Shown: one piece after another, positions 1 through 5,724 of the stretch | How positions within the stretch are numbered: the first letter of the stretch is position 1 | How the letters are laid out: the number at the start of each line of letters is the position of its first letter | Origin: Candidatus Babelota bacterium | Lineage (GTDB): Bacteria; JAGOBX01 | Direction of reading: 5' to 3' | Assembly (NCBI GenBank): GCA_017999075.1 | Contig: JAGOBX010000262.1 | Coordinates: 1-5,724, forward strand | DNA: 5,724 bases | Made by a program: the position numbers and the translations under genes | The notes under the pieces: model-generated | What the model was told of the DNA's origin: nothing | Seen by the model: only the letters and a program-made list of their open reading frames with translations | Database searches by the model: none

Positions 1-2376
1 ATCTAAATATGCGTTAATTATATTTAAACCAATTGTGTCATATAAAACCGCATTATATTCTGAATTTATTAATGTGTCAGCCTGATTTCCATAAACATCG
101 CGCATATGGTTTGAAAGAGATATTCTGTCTCCATCATTAATAAGTTTGTTGTAACCGATGCCGATTGAAAGAGTTGAACTGTCGAGCCATAAAATTAAAG
201 ATGTGTCACCGAAATTTTTTGATACTCCTGAATTTATTTTTATGGTATCCTGTAAATTTAGTTTAATTCCATTTGTTAAATAACTTGAATCCATAGGTTC
301 GCTGAATTTTAAAACTATAGTGTCTCCGGAAGTAATAAAAGTAGAATATCTCTGAGAATAATCATTGTTTATAAATTCGACTTTTTTTAAAATTGGACCC
401 GCATTATCAGGAATCTGAGAAGTAATTGAAGTATCTGCAAAATTCCCGAATATATCTGATATTGTTTCAAATAAATGAAATGTATCTCCGGTATTTAAAA
501 TATAATCAGCAGGTAAAGTTAAAATTAAACTGTCATAAATATTATTCCAATTAAATGCTGATATAGTTCCTAATATCTTCCCGTTATCATTTACAATAGC
601 GGTATCTATTAAAGAAATAGAAGAAGTATCCAAAATGTTATTAAATGTTATTATAAAAGAATCTCCTGCACTGACTGAAGTATTTGAATCCGATATATCA
701 TTGTTTATGTGAGTGATTGAAATTATTTTAGGTAAAACGGAATTTACTTGTAAAGTCTTGCAGTTATTTTCATATAACTGTGTTGCAGAAAACAATTGGC
801 TGTCACTGTAAACTGTTATATTTCCAAAATAATCCTTTAAATATACTGCAGGGTAAACAATCCCGTCGTTTAAAAAAATTGAGGGGGTTGTGATTCTATT
901 TGTTTCAGAAATTTCAATAAAATATACAGTGTCTGAACCAGTCATATAATTTGTAGAATCATTATTATTTTGCCGGGAATAAAATTTTAAATATACCGTA
1001 TCTACCGGATTACTGTCTGATAAAATCAGTTCTATGCTATACATTGAATCTGCATTTGAATTTTTTGAAAAAGTCAGATCTGCAGAACTGTCTTTAGAAT
1101 TTAAAATATTAAATGAAGAAACAAGCGGACCGGATGAATCCACTATTACTGTTTTTCCGGTAGATTCAGTTATAAAAGTCGTAGATAAAACAGCATTACC
1201 AGCTTTATCAGTTCCTGTTACCCAAAATGTTATTATATCTTTATTTGAATAAGAATTTAAAGGAATAATCCCAGTGAATTCCCCTGAATATCGTGTTCCA
1301 TTATAATTCATAACAGATGTTTGTTCCGTCCCGCCTTGTTTTTTATGATGCAGAATAAAATTCCCGGTTTCTATGAACATATCATCTGAAACAGTTATTA
1401 CAACTGAAGTATCAAATCCTTTTATAAAACCAAAGTATGAATCTGGAGATGTAACCTGAGTTAATACCGGAGCAATAGCGTCTATATACAAAAAATTTGC
1501 ATTGCCGGAATCAGTTAATGAATTCGATAACAAGGATGAAGTAAAAATATTCCCATCCAATGAATAATCAATAATTTCATCATTCAATCCTGAAGAATTA
1601 TCTGTTCCGCTTATCCAGTATACGACTACAGTGTCGGAACCGCATAATGTTACCGGAAGTATTGCGGAAACATAATAAAATCCCTGGGTTTCAGCCGAGG
1701 ATACAGTCATTGGAACAGAATTGGCATTATTTAACTGAATATAAGAAGCAGTATCTGATTTGAATCCGTAATTTAAATATAAATTGCCTGATGCAAGAGA
1801 ATTATTTTCATAAACCAATAAATTAATTTGTATGTTGTTTTTTGAAACATAATCTTGATTTCCATGAGTAGAGCCGTATAGAGATTGTATAGATGGGCCT
1901 TGAGTGTCACATTTTATTGAAACAGTATTTGAAGCATCACTGTAAAATCCATCAAATCTGTCAAGAGCAATTATAGAATAATAATAGTATTTATTATTTT
2001 CAAGATTTGAACTTGTATCAGACCAAAATGTAAATGTGGATGGATACCCTGAATTTATAACTTGTGTAACAGTATCAATTAAATCCCCCTGACTCATTAC
2101 AGTCTGGGTATCAGCGTTTGAGAAATCCGAATCGGATTTTCTGTAAATCAAATAAATAATATAGCTTTGATTAGTGCCTGAAGGAGTATCATTTGAACTA
2201 CGCATATTCAACCATTTAATATCTATTTCCCCGTTTTTATCATTCGCAATATTTATTATAGTAGGATTTGAACTTCCCTGCGGCGCGTAATATATTTTAG
2301 CAGATAATGTATTAGTAGTGAATAGTATAGAAAAAAACAAGCACACACAATAAAAATAAAATATTTTTTTATTCAT
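1..2376 (-). CDS. Large secreted multi-domain protein with fibronectin-III-like, Ig-like and SbsA-type Ig modules (C-terminus outside window)
   Basis: The minus frame from the ATG at 2376 stays open for 792 codons to the window edge, so the C-terminus is missing. Residues 1-26 form a Sec signal peptide (MNKK, a hydrophobic core, then LSA before K27). Residues about 31-158 resemble a fibronectin type III module, with W55 and a YYYYSIIALD strand near the end. Three Ig-like modules follow (about 160-300, 302-415, 416-547). The first two share WISGTD (254-259) and WVTGTD (385-390). Two SbsA-type Ig modules come next (about 549-659 and 661-783): the second has the hallmark FSEPMD (691-696), and they end in matching DIFGNFADT (641-649) and DVYGNQADT (760-768). 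Modules begin with a D-x-x-[GA]-P-like joint, and another (IGLNI) at 783 suggests more modules beyond the edge. The likely role is cell-surface or extracellular adhesion or scaffolding; this is inferred from architecture only. No enzymatic domain or anchor is visible. No Shine-Dalgarno precedes the start, but the signal peptide directly after it supports this ATG. Confidence 0.9.
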   Translation of the reverse strand, partial: MNKKIFYFYCVCLFFSILFTTNTLSAKIYYAPQGSSNPTIINIANDKNGEIDIKWLNMRSSNDTPSGTNQSYIIYLIYRKSDSDFSNADTQTVMSQGDLIDTVTQVINSGYPSTFTFWSDTSSNLENNKYYYYSIIALDRFDGFYSDASNTVSIKCDTQGPSIQSLYGSTHGNQDYVSKNNIQINLLVYENNSLASGNLYLNYGFKSDTASYIQLNNANSVPMTVSSAETQGFYYVSAILPVTLCGSDTVVVYWISGTDNSSGLNDEIIDYSLDGNIFTSSLLSNSLTDSGNANFLYIDAIAPVLTQVTSPDSYFGFIKGFDTSVVITVSDDMFIETGNFILHHKKQGGTEQTSVMNYNGTRYSGEFTGIIPLNSYSNKDIITFWVTGTDKAGNAVLSTTFITESTGKTVIVDSSGPLVSSFNILNSKDSSADLTFSKNSNADSMYSIELILSDSNPVDTVYLKFYSRQNNNDSTNYMTGSDTVYFIEISETNRITTPSIFLNDGIVYPAVYLKDYFGNITVYSDSQLFSATQLYENNCKTLQVNSVLPKIISITHINNDISDSNTSVSAGDSFIITFNNILDTSSISLIDTAIVNDNGKILGTISAFNWNNIYDSLILTLPADYILNTGDTFHLFETISDIFGNFADTSITSQIPDNAGPILKKVEFINNDYSQRYSTFITSGDTIVLKFSEPMDSSYLTNGIKLNLQDTIKINSGVSKNFGDTSLILWLDSSTLSIGIGYNKLINDGDRISLSNHMRDVYGNQADTLINSEYNAVLYDTIGLNIINAYLD

Positions 2377-2384
2377 AAATATAA

Positions 2385-2413
2385 ATAATAAAAAATTTTC
2401 ATTATAAAGTCAA
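2385..2413 (-). promoter_or_regulatory. Candidate sigma-70-like promoter for the large surface protein
   Basis: On the minus strand TTGACT (2413-2408) and TATTAT (2390-2385) are separated by exactly 17 bases; each differs from consensus at one position. Transcription would start about 7 bases further on, within a few bases of the ATG at 2376, giving a leaderless or nearly leaderless mRNA. A perfect TATAAT also lies at 2406-2401 without a good -35 partner; using it would give a leader of roughly 20 bases with no Shine-Dalgarno. The AT-rich background makes chance matches likely. Confidence 0.4.
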
Positions 2414-2432
2414 TTAAATTTTTTTCCGTAAC

Positions 2433-2449
2433 TCAGGAAGAAGTCCTGA
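2433..2449. repeat. Short perfect inverted repeat (6-bp stem, 5-base loop) upstream of the surface-protein gene
   Basis: TCAGGA (2433-2438) and TCCTGA (2444-2449) are reverse complements around the loop AGAAG. This is the most GC-rich patch in the gap. On the minus strand it is followed by GTTACGG and then an A-run, and on the plus strand by mixed sequence, so it lacks the T-tract of an intrinsic terminator on either strand. It lies about 20 bases upstream of the TTGACT/TATTAT promoter, where an operator would fit. It could equally be a leader hairpin if transcription starts further upstream. Confidence 0.4.
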
Positions 2450-2531
2450 AACTCACTCTGATACAAAAAAACAAAAAATGATTTTGACAACAAAAAATCT
2501 GTCTGGAAAAATATAAAAATATTAAAATCGA

Positions 2532-2559
2532 TTTATCCGTATTTTTTTATTTGTGTCAA
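2532..2559 (-). promoter_or_regulatory. Possible second promoter overlapping the end of the TPR-like gene
   Basis: A perfect minus-strand TTGACA (2559-2554) overlaps the TGA stop of the TPR-like gene. A GATAAA that matches four of six -10 positions follows after 16 bases (2537-2532). It would produce a leader of roughly 150 bases for the surface-protein gene, containing the hairpin at 2433-2449. The -10 is poor. The rest of the gap (2377-2555) shows no ORF, tRNA or convincing terminator, only A- and T-runs and a 10-bp palindrome AAATCGATTT at 2525-2534. Confidence 0.2.
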
Positions 2560-3224
2560 TATTTTTTCAAGCCTAATTCTTCAAGAGCTGATTCAACAAA
2601 ATCTTGGGGAAGATTGGGTTTTTGAAGAGCTGATTTATAAATACGTTTTGCATGTTCAACAAAATTTTTTTTCTTATAAAAATAAACAAATAATTTATAA
2701 TATTCAAGCGGACTATCGGGTTTGAGCAATTCTTTTTCAATATTTAAAATTTCAGGCAATGTTATATCCTTGTTATTAAGCAGATAAATAAAAGCAATCT
2801 GTTTAGTATAAACCGAATTTGCATCAATTTTATCAGATAATTTTAAAATTTCTTTTATAACAAATTCAGATTTATTGCTTGAAAATGTGTATATCATAGT
2901 TCCATATAATTGAGCATCTCTGAAAAACGGATCAGTATAAACTGTTTTGAGCAAATATTTTATAGACATTTTTTCTCTATGTTCATCCTCCTGTTCAATA
3001 CATTGGACAAAATTAATCCAATTAATATCCGCTTTAAACCTCTGACGGTTAGATAATATATATATCATGTCAATTGCGTCTAAATGATTATTTTTAATCC
3101 CGGCGGATATGAATTGATAACCCGATTTTCCCATTTTCCTAAAATTGATTGAAAGAAAATTCCCAAATAATCCGCCGCATAATATAAAAATTATTATTAT
3201 CAAATAATATTTTTTCATATTCAT
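2556..3224 (-). CDS. Membrane-anchored TPR-like helical-repeat protein, third gene of the ABC operon
   Basis: This is a 222-residue protein. Residues 6-24 are a strongly hydrophobic segment after MNMKKYY, best read as an N-terminal membrane anchor or uncleaved signal. C16 sits in FILC, which is a poor lipobox, so it is probably not a lipoprotein. The rest is helical: KADINWINFVQ at 64-74, YTDPFFRDAQLYG at 96-108, and a TPR-like helix pair around 172-201. This order recalls small TPR proteins (ADLLWLR...LDP.F...FG pattern) encoded beside ABC ATPase/permease pairs in other bacteria; that comparison is from memory, not a search. Its ATG overlaps the permease stop as ATGA, so translation is probably coupled. 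A second ATG at 3218 (M3) is an alternative start; neither has a clear Shine-Dalgarno. The likely role is an accessory subunit of the transporter, with the helical part in the periplasm if the N-terminus is an anchor. Confidence 0.85.
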   Translation of the reverse strand: MNMKKYYLIIIIFILCGGLFGNFLSINFRKMGKSGYQFISAGIKNNHLDAIDMIYILSNRQRFKADINWINFVQCIEQEDEHREKMSIKYLLKTVYTDPFFRDAQLYGTMIYTFSSNKSEFVIKEILKLSDKIDANSVYTKQIAFIYLLNNKDITLPEILNIEKELLKPDSPLEYYKLFVYFYKKKNFVEHAKRIYKSALQKPNLPQDFVESALEELGLKKY

Positions 3225-3997
3225 ATGCTGCGCTTATTAAAAGAAATTAATGAAATAATAAGAAATGCTGCTGCATAAAAAAAAGTATATAAACTAAGTG
3301 AAAACACGTATCTTGATAGAGAACTGAATTTATGCATATCAAACATAAAAAAAATATCATAATAAATAAAATTCGGCATTACAAAAAACAACACTTTATA
3401 AATTGACTGTAAAATGACATTCGGTTGATTAAATGTAAGCCAGTATTTAAGACTTTCTAAAAATTCAAAGGTAATTATTGAAACAAATGAAAGCATAATT
3501 GCCGGAAAAAAAGAAGTTGAATAAGTTGAAAATATCAAAGAAATCGAACAAATTAAAAGTATTTTCAGAGAACTTACAACAAAAAAATTCAATTTCATTA
3601 TATTTGACAGTTCAAGATGAAAAATTAAAGATATAACTACAAATAAAAAAGTTATTATCAAATGCATGAATAAAACACATATTGATACTCCTAAATATCT
3701 TCCTATAACATACTGATTTTTTGAAATCGGTCTGCTTAAAATATAATAAACTTCCTTTGACTGAATATCTTTAATAATTGTAGTGGAACTTATAAAAACA
3801 GCTGTGATAACAGATATTAATTCAATAAAAAACATAGAACTGTCTATAAAAACACGTTCCTGAAACAATCCTGTAACATTAGCGCATATGAAAGCAAATC
3901 CTATCAATATCAGCGCAGCAGAAAAAAAACCAATATAAATATAATTCCGCATCAAACAAATTACAGTATGCCAAATTATGGTTTTTACATTATTCAT
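3221..3997 (-). CDS. ABC-2 / NosY-type transporter permease
   Basis: This 258-residue integral membrane protein has about six hydrophobic segments (near 20-40, 54-75, 100-127, 137-158, 160-180 and 233-252). Between segments 2 and 3 lies the cytoplasmic motif IIKDIQSKEVYYILSRPISK (74-93) followed by IGRYLG (98-103). This matches the E-x-x-x-[LI]-L-S-R-P-[IV]-S-[RK] signature of NosY/ABC-2 permeases, which contacts the ATPase. Length is normal for a half-transporter permease that works as a homodimer. The start overlaps the ATPase stop by 8 bases and has an upstream AGGT Shine-Dalgarno-like sequence (CAGGTAATTAATA before ATG). The stop overlaps the next start. The transported substrate cannot be read from the sequence: ABC-2 systems of this type export or extract lipids, glycans, peptides or drugs, or assist envelope protein maturation. 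It has no fused extracytoplasmic domain. Confidence 0.92.
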   Translation of the reverse strand: MNNVKTIIWHTVICLMRNYIYIGFFSAALILIGFAFICANVTGLFQERVFIDSSMFFIELISVITAVFISSTTIIKDIQSKEVYYILSRPISKNQYVIGRYLGVSICVLFMHLIITFLFVVISLIFHLELSNIMKLNFFVVSSLKILLICSISLIFSTYSTSFFPAIMLSFVSIITFEFLESLKYWLTFNQPNVILQSIYKVLFFVMPNFIYYDIFFMFDMHKFSSLSRYVFSLSLYTFFYAAAFLIISLISFNKRSI

Positions 3998-4703
3998 TAT
4001 TAATTACCTGATAAAATTTATTTTCAATATCAGCAATATCAGCTTTATTTTCAATGTCAGCTACAACCGAACCTTTATTTATAATTAGTATATTATCCGC
4101 AACCTTTCTTACAAACTCAAAACTATGAGTTGAAACAAGCAATGTAATATTCTGTTTAACTGATTTTATAATATCAATAATTAATTTTTGACCAAATGGA
4201 TCAAGTCCAGTCATAGGCTCATCCAGTATTAACAATTTAGGATCATTAAACAAAGACAGCGCTATACCGGCTCGTTGAGATTGCCCTTTTGAAAAACGGC
4301 TTACCCTAGTATCAATTAAATGTTCAAGTTTAGTAAGCTCCGATAATTTTTTCATTTTAATTAACGTATCGTTTTTAGAAATTTTATATATTTTCCCAAG
4401 AAATCTGAAATGTTCGGCTAATGTAAGCTCAGAAGTCAAATTAACTTTTTCAGGCAAATATGAAAGAGTAATTCTACTTTCAGAGTCAGAACTTTTTTTA
4501 TCAAAAATAGATATTTCTCCTGAATCCGGAGTGATAAAATTCAGTATACATTTTATAGTGGTAGTTTTTCCTGCGCCATTTACTCCCATTAACGCAGCAA
4601 CACAACCTTCTTTTATTTTAAAAGAAACATTGTTTAAAGCTGATATTTTTTTTATTCCATCTAAATATGAGTATTTAATATTATTAACTTCTATTGCATT
4701 CAT
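3990..4703 (-). CDS. ABC transporter ATP-binding protein (ABC-2 / NosF type)
   Basis: This 237-residue nucleotide-binding subunit is complete. It has Walker A GVNGAGKT (40-47), the SYLPE segment where E85 takes the Q-loop position (common in ABC-2 exporters), signature FSKGQSQRAG (137-146), Walker B LLILDEP (157-163), D-loop GLDP (166-169) and switch histidine H193 in LLVSTH. All catalytic residues are present, so it should hydrolyse ATP on the cytoplasmic face and drive the permease encoded next. It ends about 45 residues after the H-loop, without the long C-terminal domain seen in polysaccharide-exporter ATPases such as Wzt. The tail carries a 9-residue duplication (ADIENK at 215-220 and 224-229). 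The start at 4703 is followed at once by the normal N-terminal strand AIEVNNIKYSY. No strong Shine-Dalgarno is visible. It is the first gene of the overlapping operon, 63 bases after the aldolase. Confidence 0.95.
   Translation of the reverse strand: MNAIEVNNIKYSYLDGIKKISALNNVSFKIKEGCVAALMGVNGAGKTTTIKCILNFITPDSGEISIFDKKSSDSESRITLSYLPEKVNLTSELTLAEHFRFLGKIYKISKNDTLIKMKKLSELTKLEHLIDTRVSRFSKGQSQRAGIALSLFNDPKLLILDEPMTGLDPFGQKLIIDIIKSVKQNITLLVSTHSFEFVRKVADNILIINKGSVVADIENKADIADIENKFYQVINNE
4017..4061 (-). repeat. 27-bp-period direct duplication inside the ATPase C-terminus
   Basis: On the plus strand TTTATTTTCAATATCAGC (4017-4034) recurs as TTTATTTTCAATGTCAGC (4044-4061), 17 of 18 bases identical. 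The 9 bases between them (AATATCAGC, 4035-4043) repeat the end of the 4017-4034 copy. In protein this gives ADIENK-ADI-ADIENK at residues 215-229 of the ATPase, beyond the catalytic core. It keeps the frame and looks like a recent tandem duplication by replication slippage. Confidence 0.75.
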
Positions 4704-4741
4704 ATTACCAAAAATAAACTAATGTTATAAAAAATATATTC

Positions 4742-4770
4742 AAAAAAATCTGAAACAAAACTATATTCAG
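4742..4770 (-). terminator. Weak intrinsic-terminator-like hairpin after the aldolase gene
   Basis: On the minus strand CTGAA (4770-4766) pairs with TTCAG (4754-4750) across an 11-base loop, followed by one A and seven Ts (4748-4742). The stem overlaps the aldolase TGA stop. The stem is only 5 bp with two G-C pairs, so termination would be partial at best. It could let the aldolase and ABC genes be expressed at different levels. No well-formed promoter is visible in the remaining gap before the ATPase, only an orphan TATAAC. Confidence 0.3.
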
Positions 4771-5543
4771 TTAACTAACCTTTTTTCTATTTTTTTCGAT
4801 CTGTCCGTTAAAGCTGCAATTTGATAATTAAATATTTCGATTTTATGACGAATTAATTCCATTTCAAATTTTAAAGATTCGCAAACCGTATTTCTTATGT
4901 TACTGCATTTTGATAATGTAAAACCGACTTCCCTGGTGTTCATTTTATCAGGAGCAAGTTTTTCAGCTATTTTTTCAGCTATTTCAGGAGTAATATTTCC
5001 CCCTACAGACACGCTTATATTTTTCAAACGGCATTTATCAATAACATCTTTTGTGAGTTTCATCATCAAATCAGAATTAATATTTTGTCCGAGTGAATTT
5101 GACAAATCAGACCTTCCCACAGTAGCCTGATCAATAGAATCTATAGATTCTGATTTAAGTATATCATCAAGATATTTGCACGCAGTTACAGTTTCTATAT
5201 TTATATGTTTAGATAATTTTTCAAATTTTACAGAACCAGCCACTTCTTCCACTGTCAATATAAATTTATCCAAACTGTAAGCGCTTTCTATCATAGGCGC
5301 TATAATTCCGGCAACTCCTATTTGAACTGCATTATGAATATCGTTTCTGGCTTCAGGTCCGCCTATCTTCATAGCTATCGGAAATATATCATTGAATAAT
5401 CTGTAAACTTCTCGTATCTCTTCAAATGACATACCTGCATCTTCAGTAGATACTTTAAGAGAATCGCACCCGAAATCATCCCGCAAACGCAGAGCCATAT
5501 CACGAAGTTTCTTTTCATTGTCAAGCCAAACTATCTTATTCAT
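4767..5543 (-). CDS. HpcH/HpaI aldolase / citrate lyase beta-like family protein
   Basis: This 258-residue protein has the core of the HpcH/HpaI (CitE-like) TIM-barrel superfamily. Motifs in order are MKIGGPEARNDI (58-69), GIIAPMIES (79-87), INIET (114-118) with E117 as the likely first metal ligand, TVGRSDLSNSLG (141-152) with D146 as the second, and the strand VSVGGNIT (178-185). Both acidic residues that hold the divalent metal in this family are kept, so an active carbon-carbon lyase or aldol-type enzyme is plausible. Substrate is not assignable. The N-terminus and the KMNTREVGF segment (200-208) differ from classical HpaI or CitE and suggest a separate subgroup, of the sort I associate with surface-sugar loci in spirochaetes (recollection only). 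Residues about 222-258 form a charged amphipathic helix that may be a coiled coil. The start is supported by a Shine-Dalgarno 10 bases upstream. No citrate-lyase or catechol-pathway partner gene is present in the window. Confidence 0.88.
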   Translation of the reverse strand: MNKIVWLDNEKKLRDMALRLRDDFGCDSLKVSTEDAGMSFEEIREVYRLFNDIFPIAMKIGGPEARNDIHNAVQIGVAGIIAPMIESAYSLDKFILTVEEVAGSVKFEKLSKHINIETVTACKYLDDILKSESIDSIDQATVGRSDLSNSLGQNINSDLMMKLTKDVIDKCRLKNISVSVGGNITPEIAEKIAEKLAPDKMNTREVGFTLSKCSNIRNTVCESLKFEMELIRHKIEIFNYQIAALTDRSKKIEKRLVN

Positions 5544-5553
5544 AATAATTCAT

Positions 5554-5557
5554 CTCC
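5554..5557 (-). promoter_or_regulatory. Shine-Dalgarno of the aldolase gene
   Basis: On the minus strand GGAG (within CTGGAGATG) lies 10 bases before the ATG at 5543. It is the clearest ribosome binding site in the window and fixes the aldolase start. An earlier ATG just after it (5553-5551) reaches a stop within a few codons, so it is not the start. Confidence 0.65.
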
Positions 5558-5584
5558 AGAAATTATGTATCGAAATTCAAACTT

Positions 5585-5593
5585 ATTTTATCA
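5585..5593 (-). promoter_or_regulatory. Candidate extended -10 promoter for the aldolase gene
   Basis: The minus strand reads TGATAAAAT (5593-5585), an extended -10 (TGn followed by a 5-of-6 match to TATAAT). No recognisable -35 lies 16-18 bases upstream, which an extended -10 can tolerate. Transcription would begin near 5578 and give a leader of about 35 bases holding the Shine-Dalgarno. The surroundings are nearly all A and T, so this is tentative. Confidence 0.3.
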
Positions 5594-5681
5594 GCTTTTG
5601 AAATACATTATTCTAAAATTATCTTATTTATTTATTACAAAAAATGCAATAAAGTTTTAAAAAAAATTATTTTCTTATTGA

Positions 5682-5707
5682 TAATATTTATTTATTTCTA
5701 AATATTA
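5682..5707 (-). repeat. A/T-only inverted repeat near the window edge, possible terminator of the preceding gene
   Basis: TAATATTTA (5682-5690) and TAAATATTA (5699-5707) are perfect 9-bp reverse complements around an 8-base loop. On the minus strand a run of eight Ts follows about 15 bases later. It may mark the 3' end of a gene beyond the window edge, because all minus frames entering at 5724 close within 40 bases. A stem with no G-C pairs is weak and could be compositional. The rest of 5544-5724 shows no ORF or RNA gene. Confidence 0.25.
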
Positions 5708-5724
5708 AAGCATCGGTATTGAAC

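Noticed and set aside
1034-1252. 72-codon plus-strand open frame
   Set aside because: It lies wholly inside the continuous 792-codon minus-strand gene, has no Shine-Dalgarno, and its peptide looks like a reverse-complement shadow.
3177-3179. Cysteine at residue 16 of the TPR-like protein as a lipoprotein attachment site
   Set aside because: The preceding residues (F-I-L) do not fit a lipobox, which needs a small residue just before the cysteine.
4449-4451. Glutamate (E85) instead of glutamine in the ATPase Q-loop, and FSKGQ instead of LSGGQ
   Set aside because: Both variants are common in ABC-2-type export ATPases, so they do not indicate a defective enzyme.
4531-4722. 63-codon plus-strand open frame opposite the ATPase
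   Set aside because: It runs antisense across the Walker A coding region of a clearly intact ATPase and has no supporting signals.
4704-4730. Bacteroidetes-style TAnnTTTG promoter element before the ATPase (TATTTTTG)
   Set aside because: The nearest upstream TTTG is about 24 bases away, outside the usual spacing, and the transcription start would fall at the ATG. A chance match is more likely in this AT-rich gap.
4897-5130. 77-codon plus-strand open frame opposite the aldolase
   Set aside because: It is antisense to conserved aldolase motifs and has no ribosome binding site or family resemblance.
5624-5697. Repeated TTTATTTATT-type stretches as a repeat array or origin-like region
   Set aside because: Only two imperfect copies in a nearly pure A/T background, with no DnaA-box-like or regularly spaced units.
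5688-5724. Tail of an upstream minus-strand gene entering at the window edge
   Set aside because: Possible (one frame gives about 11 codons before TAA), but all three frames close within 40 bases, so the reading frame cannot be chosen and no protein can be supported.

Overview
The window is strongly AT-rich and every convincing gene lies on the minus strand, so transcription runs from high to low coordinates. It reads as a bacterial chromosome fragment. A Sec-exported protein built of fibronectin/Ig-like modules, together with a NosF/NosY-type ABC system, suggests a Gram-negative-like lineage with elaborate surface proteins (spirochaetes, the Fibrobacterota/FCB group and several uncultured phyla all fit). 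The sequence alone does not settle the phylum. There are no tRNA, rRNA, CRISPR or insertion-sequence signals.

Layout in transcription order. (1) 5724-5544: AT-rich leader with a 9-bp A/T-only inverted repeat near the edge, a possible extended -10 promoter and a clear Shine-Dalgarno. (2) 5543-4767: HpcH/HpaI aldolase / citrate-lyase-beta-like protein with the two acidic metal ligands of the family. (3) 4766-4704: short gap holding a weak terminator-like hairpin that begins at the aldolase stop codon. (4) 4703-2556: tightly overlapping three-gene operon made of an ABC ATPase, an ABC-2 permease (8-bp overlap) and a membrane-anchored TPR-like protein (ATGA overlap). (5) 2555-2377: non-coding, with candidate promoters and a short perfect hairpin. 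(6) 2376-1: an uninterrupted 792-codon reading frame that leaves the window. It encodes the N-terminal part of a large secreted protein with a signal peptide, a fibronectin-III-like module, three Ig-like modules and two SbsA-type Ig modules.

How the genes work together. The ATPase, permease and TPR-like protein very probably form one complex in the inner membrane; their overlaps imply translational coupling. The substrate is unknown. The aldolase just upstream may be co-transcribed if the hairpin is leaky, but nothing ties its chemistry to the transporter. The large surface protein has its own promoter-like sequences and is probably a separate transcription unit. No clearly new biological system is proven here. 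The best leads are the ATPase/permease/TPR module, the large modular surface protein with a possibly leaderless start, and the unassigned aldolase subfamily.
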